DNA of 28,743 nucleotides, taken from positions 1 to 28,743 of the forward strand of contig CAZJWM010000013.1 of NCBI GenBank assembly GCA_964549975.1. Direction: 5' to 3'. The notes beneath the pieces are model-generated. The model did no database searches. It saw nothing but the letters and a program-made list of their open reading frames with translations, and was not told the DNA's origin. The stretch comes from UBA3263 sp964549975 (GTDB taxonomy: Bacteria; Bacteroidota; Bacteroidia; Bacteroidales; Muribaculaceae). Both the position numbers and the translations under genes were made by a program. Positions 22,542-28,743 of this stretch are shown in pieces; positions within the stretch are counted from its first letter, which is position 1, and every line of letters begins with the position of its first letter.

Positions 22542-23855
22542 ATGAAGTTTTTTAGAATAATTCCGACCTGTTGTGCTTTGGGCTGTTCAATGGCACTCAT
22601 GGCTCAGACGTCTTCCGCCACCCTTTGGAGCTATGCCGACTGTGTCAACTATGCCCGCGAACACAACATCGAGTTGCAGCAGTCTGTCCTCTCCGGCGAA
22701 TCCACGGCCTACTCCCTGGAATCGGCCAAAGGTCAGTGGCAGCCTTCGCTCGACTTCTCCACCACGCAGGGCTACAGCAACCAGCCCTGGGCCAAGGGCA
22801 CCAAAAACGCCTACACCTCCAACTACGGGCTTAATGCATCGTGGACAGTGTGGGACGGCGGCTCTCGTTCGGCAAGCATCAAGCGCGCATCCACCGAAGT
22901 GGAACGCTCGCAGTATGCCACCGACAACATCCGTCGAAACATTGAGACCGAAATCCTCTCGCTCTACATCAACATCCTCTATTCCACCGAGGCCATTGAA
23001 CTCAATCGCAGCGCTGCCGCCGTGAGCAAGGCTCAGGCTGAGCGTGCCGCTCAGATGGAGGCCACCGGCCGCACATCCAAGGTGGATTTGGCTCAACTCC
23101 AAGCCCAGGCCGAACAAGATGCCTATTCCGTGGTTTCCTCCGAGGCCTCGCGTGCATCGCAAATCCAGCAACTCAAGAAACTTCTGGAGCTTCGCTACGA
23201 CAACGACATTGATATCCAAACCGTGCAATTCTCCGACGACGAAGTGACAGCTCCGCTGCCCGACATCGCCGAGAGCTATAGCATGGCCGTGGCCACCGAT
23301 GCTCAACTCAAATATAACCAACTCTCCACCGAAGTGGCCGACCAAGACATCGCCATCGCCAAGTCGTCGCGCTATCCTCAGATAGCCCTCTCGGCAGGCG
23401 TGGGCACAGGCTACTACACCACCAACTCCGGCAGTTGGGGCGAACAGATGAAGCAGGCCTTCAACGAAAACGTGGGCGTGAGCGTCACAGTGCCCATCTT
23501 CGACCGCAAAAAGACCTCCACGGCCGTGGCTCAAGCTCGCATCAGCAAGCTCAACAGCCAGCTCGACATCGAAGCTCGCGAAACCGAAATCTCGCAAACC
23601 CTCGAAGGCTGGTACACCGACATGCAGTCGGCCCAAACCCGCTTCAAAGCTGCCGGCCAGCAAGTTGATGCCGCCGAGCTTAGCAACGACCTCATTACCA
23701 AACGCTTTGAGCTCGGCTACGTGGAAGTGACCGAAATGCTGCAGGGCCACAACACCCTCACTGCCGCTCGCCACGAACAACTCCAAGCCAAATATATGGC
23801 AGTGCTCGCCCGCAAGATGGTGGAGTATCTGCGCACTCAACAAGTAACTTTATAA
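22542..23855 (+). CDS. TolC-family outer membrane efflux channel
   Basis: The 437-aa product starts with a signal peptide (MKFFRIIPTCCALGCSMALMAQ) and has the duplicated outer-membrane-factor layout: LWSYADCVNYAREHNIELQQ begins the first repeat, and long heptad-rich helices follow (about 160-245 and 330-430), with strand regions such as GLNASWTVWDGGSRSA and NVGVSVTVPIFDRKKTS. It forms the trimeric outer-membrane duct of a tripartite pump. The ATG at 22542 is chosen for the signal peptide; the frame opens at 22341 but includes the terminator and promoter. It is the first gene of the efflux operon; the adaptor starts 13 bp later. Confidence 0.92.
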   Translation: MKFFRIIPTCCALGCSMALMAQTSSATLWSYADCVNYAREHNIELQQSVLSGESTAYSLESAKGQWQPSLDFSTTQGYSNQPWAKGTKNAYTSNYGLNASWTVWDGGSRSASIKRASTEVERSQYATDNIRRNIETEILSLYINILYSTEAIELNRSAAAVSKAQAERAAQMEATGRTSKVDLAQLQAQAEQDAYSVVSSEASRASQIQQLKKLLELRYDNDIDIQTVQFSDDEVTAPLPDIAESYSMAVATDAQLKYNQLSTEVADQDIAIAKSSRYPQIALSAGVGTGYYTTNSGSWGEQMKQAFNENVGVSVTVPIFDRKKTSTAVAQARISKLNSQLDIEARETEISQTLEGWYTDMQSAQTRFKAAGQQVDAAELSNDLITKRFELGYVEVTEMLQGHNTLTAARHEQLQAKYMAVLARKMVEYLRTQQVTL

Positions 23856-23868
23856 TTCATCACAAGAT

Positions 23869-25050
23869 ATGAAATTCAAATCATTGATGGTCGCAGCGGC
23901 TCTGTTGGCTCTCTCCGCTTGCGGCAAGAAAGAAAACATCAGCCTGGTGACGGAAACCATCGCCACAGGCGATATCAGCGAGTCGGTCACCGCCACCGGC
24001 ACCCTGGAGTCAGTGACTTCGGTTGATGTGGGTACGCAGGTCACCGGCATCATCAGCGACATCTACGTAGACTTCAACTCCGAAGTTAAGAAGGGTCAGC
24101 TTATTGCCGAAATCGAAAAGGTGCTTCTCCAGAGCGAACTCACCTCTGCCGAAGCCAATGTGGCCAGCACCAAGGCTTCTTATGAATACGCTCAAACCAA
24201 CTATAAGCGCGACACCCAGCTCCACGAGCAGGGCTTGATCAGCGACTACGAGTATGAAACCTCCAAGAAGGACTATCTCGTGGCCAAAAACTCCTATGAG
24301 AAGGCAATCGCCGACCGCGTGAAGGCTGCCAAAAACGTGAACTACGCCGAGATCTACTCGCCCATCGACGGCACCGTCATCTCCCGCGACGTGGAAGTGG
24401 GTCAAACCGTGGTGTCATCAATGACCGTAGCTAACCTCTTCACCATTGCCGACCTCGACCACATGCGCGTTGTGGCCAACGTTGACGAAGCCGATATAGG
24501 CCAAGTGAAAGAGGGTCAGCAAGTCACCTTCACCGTTGATGCATATCCCAACGAAGTGTTCAACGGTGTGGTTACTCAAAAGCGTATCAGCCCCACCACC
24601 GAGAGCAACGTCGTGACCTACGAAGTGCTCGTGTCGGCTGAAAACCCCGACCACAAACTCATCCCCGGCCTCACCGCCAACCTCACCATTTACATGACTC
24701 GTCTGGACAATGCCGTGCTCGTGCCCCTGAAGGCCACACGCTTCAATCCTCACAGCTATGGCGATGCTGATGCCAAACTGCCTCAGCCCGAAGCCGGTGC
24801 CGACATCAATCCCTTCACCTCCGACGATGAAACTCAGAAGCGCGTTTGGGTGCTTGACGGCAACACTCTGAAATCCGTGGTTATCACCGTTGGCGCCAAC
24901 AATGGCACCGCCTACGAGGTGGTTAGCGGTCTGAAGCCCGGCCAAAAGGTGGCTACGGAATATTCCGTTGAAGCTGTTGAGGAAGAAACCTCTGAAGAAA
25001 CAGCCTCCAGCCCCTTCACTCCCACACCTCCGGGAAAAAACAAAAAGTAA
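23869..25050 (+). CDS. MacA-like periplasmic adaptor (membrane fusion) lipoprotein
   Basis: The 393-aa protein has a lipoprotein signal (lipobox LSAC, C18) and the adaptor layout: N-terminal barrel/lipoyl half GTQVTGIISDIYVDFNSEVK, a helical hairpin (about 78-145) that meets TolC, lipoyl second half YSPIDGTVISRDVEVGQTV, a beta-barrel and a C-terminal membrane-proximal domain ending in a Glu/Pro-rich tail. It links the inner-membrane MacB pair to the TolC channel. The residues after C18 are GKKE, without the acidic surface-export signal, which fits a periplasm-facing lipoprotein. Confidence 0.92.
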   Translation: MKFKSLMVAAALLALSACGKKENISLVTETIATGDISESVTATGTLESVTSVDVGTQVTGIISDIYVDFNSEVKKGQLIAEIEKVLLQSELTSAEANVASTKASYEYAQTNYKRDTQLHEQGLISDYEYETSKKDYLVAKNSYEKAIADRVKAAKNVNYAEIYSPIDGTVISRDVEVGQTVVSSMTVANLFTIADLDHMRVVANVDEADIGQVKEGQQVTFTVDAYPNEVFNGVVTQKRISPTTESNVVTYEVLVSAENPDHKLIPGLTANLTIYMTRLDNAVLVPLKATRFNPHSYGDADAKLPQPEAGADINPFTSDDETQKRVWVLDGNTLKSVVITVGANNGTAYEVVSGLKPGQKVATEYSVEAVEEETSEETASSPFTPTPPGKNKK

Positions 25051-25088
25051 ATAGGCAACCCTCCCACACATCATAATTGATATCCACT

Positions 25089-25838
25089 ATGTCAAAACGT
25101 GAAATAATCAAGGTGGAGGACTTGCGCCGCAACTTCGAAGTGGGTGGTGAAACGGTGCACGCGCTGCGCGGTGTGTCGTTCACCATCTACGAAGGGGAGT
25201 TCGTGACCATCATGGGCACATCCGGTTCGGGTAAGTCGACGCTGCTCAACACTCTGGGCTGCCTCGACACACCCACCTCCGGCGAGTATATCCTCGACGG
25301 AGCCAAGGTGCGCACCATGAGCAAGAACGAACGAGCCAAGCTGCGCAATCGCAAGATTGGGTTCGTGTTTCAAAACTACAACCTCTTGCCCAAGACCACT
25401 TCCATCGAAAACGTCGAGCTCCCCTTGCTCTACAATTCCGGAGTCTCGGCCAAGGAACGTCGCGAACGCGCCATCAAGGCCCTAACCGCTGTGGGTCTGC
25501 AAGATCGCTTGACCCACAAAAGCAATCAGATGAGCGGCGGTCAGCAGCAACGTGTGGCCATTGCTCGCGCACTTGTCAACGACCCGGTGATCATCCTCGC
25601 CGACGAGGCCACCGGTAACTTGGACACCCGCACCTCCTTCAGCGTGTTGGTGCTCTTCCAAGAGCTCTATGCTCGCGGCCGCACCATCATCTTTGTGACC
25701 CACAACCCGGAGTTGGCAGCCTTCAGTTCGCGCAACATCGTGCTGCGCGACGGCCGCATCATCTCCGACACCCTTAACCCCAATCCGCAGTCGGCTCGCG
25801 AAATGCTTGCCTCGCTGCCCGCTGAAAACGACGATTAA
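25089..25838 (+). CDS. MacB/LolD-type ABC transporter ATP-binding protein
   Basis: The 249-aa ATPase has Walker A GTSGSGKST, Q-loop FVFQNYNLLP, signature MSGGQQQRVAIARAL, Walker B VIILADEATGNLD and the switch histidine in FVTHN. The spacing and signature fit the MacB/LolD/FtsE group (type VII ABC). The ATG at 25089 is preferred to a TTG at 25077 because it is close to the conserved EIIKVEDLRR start. The permease follows after 3 bp. In E. coli MacB these two parts are fused. Confidence 0.95.
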   Translation: MSKREIIKVEDLRRNFEVGGETVHALRGVSFTIYEGEFVTIMGTSGSGKSTLLNTLGCLDTPTSGEYILDGAKVRTMSKNERAKLRNRKIGFVFQNYNLLPKTTSIENVELPLLYNSGVSAKERRERAIKALTAVGLQDRLTHKSNQMSGGQQQRVAIARALVNDPVIILADEATGNLDTRTSFSVLVLFQELYARGRTIIFVTHNPELAAFSSRNIVLRDGRIISDTLNPNPQSAREMLASLPAENDD

Positions 25839-25841
25839 TAT

Positions 25842-27062
25842 ATGAACTTTTTTAATCTGCTGAAAATTGCTCTGACGGCGCTCAACCGCAACAAGCTGCG
25901 CGCCGTGCTCACCATGCTCGGCATCATCATCGGCATCGCGGCTGTGATCACCATGCTGGCCATTGGTCAAGGCTCCAAAGACAGCATCAAGGCTCAGATT
26001 TCGCAAATGGGGTCGAACATGATTATGATTCATCCCAATGCCGACCGTCGTGGCGGTGTGAGCCAAAGTGCCGACGACATGCAGAAGCTCAAGGTGGCCG
26101 ACTATGAGGCTTTGCGCGACCGCGCAACCTACCTCAAGGCTGTGACACCCCAGGTGTCAAGTTCCGGCCAACTGGTCTACGGCAACAACAACTGGCCCAG
26201 CTCCATCTATGGCGTCACTCCCGAATACACCGACATCCGTATGGTCAACGTGGAAGACGGTGAGATGTTCACCGAGGCCGACATTCGCTCTGCCGCCAAG
26301 GTTTGCCTCGTGGGTAAAACCGTCATCGACAACCTCTTCACCAACGGCGAAGAACCCATCGGCAAGGTAATCCGCTTCGGCAAAATCCCCTTCACCATCA
26401 TCGGCGTGCTCGAAAGCAAGGGCACCAACTCCATGGGCATGGACCAAGATGACGTGGTTTTGGCTCCTTACACCACCGTAATGAAGCGTATTCTTGCCGT
26501 TGACTATCTTGGCTCAATCATCTGCTCGGCTCTGAGCGAGGATATGACCGATCAGGCAACGGAAGAAATCACGGAAATCCTTCGCACCAACCATAAGCTG
26601 GCAGAGAGCGACAACGATGACTTCGAGATTCGCTCGCAACAGGAATTGAGCGAAATGCTCAACTCCACGTCAGACATGATGACAATCCTGCTGACCTGCA
26701 TCGCCTTCATCTCGCTGATTGTGGGCGGCATCGGCATCATGAACATGATGTATGTGTCGGTCACCGAGCGCACCCGCGAAATCGGTCTGCGTATGTCAAT
26801 CGGCGCGCGTGGTTTCGACATCATGATGCAATTCCTCATCGAAGCGGTGATCATCTCCGTGGTTGGTGGCATCTTGGGCATCTTCGTTGGTTGGGGTGCC
26901 ACATGGTGCGTGAAGACCTTCGCCGCTTGGCCCGTCAACATTGTTGCTTCGTCGATTGTGTTGAGCTTCGGCGTCTGCACCTTCACCGGCATCTTCTTCG
27001 GATGGGTGCCCGCCATGAAGGCTTCAAACCTCGATCCCATCGAAGCTATCCGCTATGAATAA
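25842..27062 (+). CDS. MacB-type ABC permease (FtsX domain)
   Basis: The 406-aa protein has the MacB architecture: one N-terminal membrane helix (AVLTMLGIIIGIAAVITML), a large periplasmic domain (about 45-275), and three C-terminal helices in an FtsX domain, including the segment RTREIGLRMSIGARG between helices. It works with the ATPase as a mechanotransmission pump that drives substrate from the periplasm through the adaptor and channel. Possible substrates are peptides, macrolide-like drugs, lipids or toxins; sequence alone cannot decide. The kinase ATG overlaps its last 8 bases. Confidence 0.94.
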   Translation: MNFFNLLKIALTALNRNKLRAVLTMLGIIIGIAAVITMLAIGQGSKDSIKAQISQMGSNMIMIHPNADRRGGVSQSADDMQKLKVADYEALRDRATYLKAVTPQVSSSGQLVYGNNNWPSSIYGVTPEYTDIRMVNVEDGEMFTEADIRSAAKVCLVGKTVIDNLFTNGEEPIGKVIRFGKIPFTIIGVLESKGTNSMGMDQDDVVLAPYTTVMKRILAVDYLGSIICSALSEDMTDQATEEITEILRTNHKLAESDNDDFEIRSQQELSEMLNSTSDMMTILLTCIAFISLIVGGIGIMNMMYVSVTERTREIGLRMSIGARGFDIMMQFLIEAVIISVVGGILGIFVGWGATWCVKTFAAWPVNIVASSIVLSFGVCTFTGIFFGWVPAMKASNLDPIEAIRYE

Positions 27063-28059
27063 AACCGTCAGCAAAACACTCATCCACATCTGCCTTCTGG
27101 CTATCATCTTCGTGTTGCCGGAGGTGATGATGAGTGTGAGCTCACGTCACCCGCAGCCTATGGCATGGATTTTCTATGCCAAGGCTGCGGTCTACGTTCT
27201 CACCTTCTATGGAGAATATTATCTGGCCCTGCGCAGCCCGTTTCAGCGCCGACGCTTCTTGATTGGCAGCGTCGTGGTGATGGCCGCTTCTCTCGCCGCC
27301 CTCTACGGCCTGCTATGCATGCAACCTACAGGACGTCCCGCCGAGCATCATCCGCCGGTGTGGTCCATGATGATTCGTGAGGTGGTCATGGTGGCTCTGA
27401 CGTTTGCTCTGAGCTACGCTCTGAAGATGAGCACTCATCTCACGGAAATTGAGCGACGCGAAGCGCAAGCCAAAGAGGCGCGTCGCACCGAGGAGCTAAA
27501 GCAGCTGAAAAACCAACTCAATCCTCACTTCCTTTTCAACTCTCTCAACACCATCTACGCCTTGACGGAAATCGACGCCAAGCGAGCACGTGCAGCCACT
27601 CACACGCTGAGCCAACTGTTGCGCTACGTGCTCTACGAGGCCGACAAGCCGCTGGTGCCGCTCAAGAGCGAACTCGATTTTATTGAACACTATGTGAGTC
27701 TAATGGCTATGCGGATGGGTTCCGCTATGCGTTTAGACGTGAAACTTGACGTTGGCGACATGGCCGACGTGCAAGTCGCTCCCATGCTCTTCATCACCCT
27801 GGTGGAGAATGCTTTCAAACATGGCAACACCGGAGTGGCCGGTGCCGAGATCCTTATTCATATCACAGCTGCCGATGATTCTGTCAGGTGTCAGGTGGTC
27901 AACGACTTTGTGCCCAATTCAAAGCGCGGCACAGTCGGTGGCGTTGGCCTGGCCAACCTGCGTCGTCGTCTGGATTTGCTCTATGGCGAGAATGCAAATT
28001 TGGTAATCTCGCAAAGTGATGTTAAATTTGCAGCTGAATTAACCCTAAAACTACAATGA
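27055..28059 (+). CDS. LytS/YpdA-type sensor histidine kinase
   Basis: The 334-aa protein has about four membrane helices (7-27, 37-58, 68-88, 105-124), a short linker coiled coil (125-150), then the His_kinase domain with NQLNPHFLFNSLNTIYAL (phospho-acceptor H158) and an HATPase domain with ENAFKHGN and the glycine box GVGLANLRRRLDLLYG. No large extracellular sensing domain is present, so the signal is probably sensed in the membrane. It overlaps the permease by 8 bp and the response regulator by 4 bp, so translation of all three is coupled. Confidence 0.93.
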   Translation: MNKTVSKTLIHICLLAIIFVLPEVMMSVSSRHPQPMAWIFYAKAAVYVLTFYGEYYLALRSPFQRRRFLIGSVVVMAASLAALYGLLCMQPTGRPAEHHPPVWSMMIREVVMVALTFALSYALKMSTHLTEIERREAQAKEARRTEELKQLKNQLNPHFLFNSLNTIYALTEIDAKRARAATHTLSQLLRYVLYEADKPLVPLKSELDFIEHYVSLMAMRMGSAMRLDVKLDVGDMADVQVAPMLFITLVENAFKHGNTGVAGAEILIHITAADDSVRCQVVNDFVPNSKRGTVGGVGLANLRRRLDLLYGENANLVISQSDVKFAAELTLKLQ

Positions 28060-28743
28060 AAGTCTGTGTCATCGACGACGAGCCTTTGGCCGCCGAACTT
28101 ATTGCATCCTACGTCAAGAAGACGCCGTTTCTGGAACTCTGCGGAGTTTACGGCAACGCTGCCGAGGCAGTGAAAGCCGTGGTGAGCGGCGAGTTTGATT
28201 TGGTGTTTCTCGACATCAATATGCCGCAACTCAACGGCGTGGAATTTTCGCGTTTGGTGCCTCGCCACACGCAAGTGATCTTCATCACGGCTTACGACAA
28301 CTATGCCGTGGATGCGTTCAAAGTGCGAGCCGTTGGCTACCTGCTCAAACCCGTCAGCTTCGAGCAATTCACCGAGGCTGCACTCCGCGCCTTGGAAACG
28401 TATAATCTCCGTCAGGGCACTGCCGTGACCTCGGCCGGGACCTCCGCTCCCGTCATCCCCGACACGTCGCTGCTCCTGAAAAACAATCGCCGGCTGGAGC
28501 GCATCGACGCCCGCGACATTGTCTACGTGGAGGGCTATAAAGACTACGTGAAAATTTGCCTCGAGGATGGCCACTCAGTGATGACACTGAGCTCAATGCG
28601 AGCTCTGGAGCATCGCCTGTTGGAGCTGGGTAACTTCATGCGCGTTCATCGTAGCTTCATCGTCAATACCGACCGCTTGACCCACATCGGCAAGCAATAT
28701 GTCCACATTGGCGACATCGACATACCCATTGGCGACAGCTATC
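28056..28743 (+). CDS. LytTR response regulator (3' end outside the window)
   Basis: The visible 229 codons begin MKVCVIDDEPLAAEL and contain a receiver domain (acid pocket D7, D8; phospho-acceptor D53 in LVFLDINMPQLNG; T and K in ITAYDNYA and LLKPVSF). A linker to about residue 138 follows, then a LytTR DNA-binding domain (RRLERIDARDIVYVEGYKDY, FMRVHRSFIVNT). Only about the last ten residues should be missing. It is the cognate partner of the kinase and probably controls this operon. The ATG overlaps the kinase stop (ATGA). Confidence 0.93.
   Translation, partial: MKVCVIDDEPLAAELIASYVKKTPFLELCGVYGNAAEAVKAVVSGEFDLVFLDINMPQLNGVEFSRLVPRHTQVIFITAYDNYAVDAFKVRAVGYLLKPVSFEQFTEAALRALETYNLRQGTAVTSAGTSAPVIPDTSLLLKNNRRLERIDARDIVYVEGYKDYVKICLEDGHSVMTLSSMRALEHRLLELGNFMRVHRSFIVNTDRLTHIGKQYVHIGDIDIPIGDSY

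Noticed and set aside
22587..23843. 418-residue open frame antisense to the TolC-like gene
   Set aside because: The sense frame has a signal peptide and family motifs; the antisense frame has none and no promoter.
1..28743. tRNA genes, CRISPR arrays, transposases, att sites or prophage genes
   Set aside because: I looked for cloverleaf-like GGTTCGA loops, regular direct repeats and integrase or transposase motifs by eye and found none that held up.

Overview
The window looks like chromosomal DNA from a member of Bacteroidota, most likely order Bacteroidales. The evidence is the many promoters of the Bacteroidetes type (TTG or TTTG, 19-21 bp, then TAnnTTTG), the lack of clear Shine-Dalgarno sequences, a 29-residue AURKAIP1/COX24-type ribosomal protein, a long three-domain IspG, a candidate type IX secretion tail and a LytS/LytTR-type regulatory pair. 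A gut Muribaculaceae-like genome would fit the GC-rich codon use, but that family assignment is an inference. I saw no tRNA, rRNA, insertion sequence, CRISPR array or prophage, and no gene-free stretch exceeds 300 bases.

Region 1-5.6 kb is on the minus strand. A tightly coupled operon, menB-menC-menE-chrA(N)-chrA(C)-folC, starts at a recognisable promoter at about 5.55 kb and combines late menaquinone synthesis, a two-piece chromate-type transporter and folate polyglutamylation. The 5' end of a nucleoside kinase gene follows, with its own promoter in the folC tail. Region 5.6-7.3 kb holds a large secreted protein with a candidate T9SS sorting tail. Region 7.4-9.7 kb (minus) runs HU, the 29-aa ribosomal protein, then ribonuclease G, with a strong terminator-like stem-loop just before the RNase G gene.

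Region 9.9-16.4 kb is on the plus strand: an MFS transporter and a DbpA-like RNA helicase, then ribosomal protein L19 with its terminator, then purE-ispG-M16 peptidase, where ispG and the peptidase use non-ATG starts. Region 16.4-19.9 kb (minus) holds a CCA/poly(A)-type nucleotidyltransferase with a degenerate HD site and an arginine-rich tail, a candidate stand-alone small RNA of about 65 nt, and typA/bipA.

Region 20-28.7 kb (plus) holds a YpfJ-type zinc metallopeptidase divergent from typA, an orphan lipoprotein with a likely surface-export signal, and a six-gene efflux and signalling operon: TolC-like channel, MacA-like adaptor, MacB-like ATPase, MacB-like permease, LytS-type histidine kinase and LytTR response regulator (cut by the window end). 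A 14-bp perfect palindrome lies in the promoter of that operon.

Most of the window is conserved housekeeping. The least explained elements are the small RNA unit near 18 kb, the stem-loop before RNase G, the unusual nucleotidyltransferase, and the efflux operon with its palindrome and built-in two-component system.
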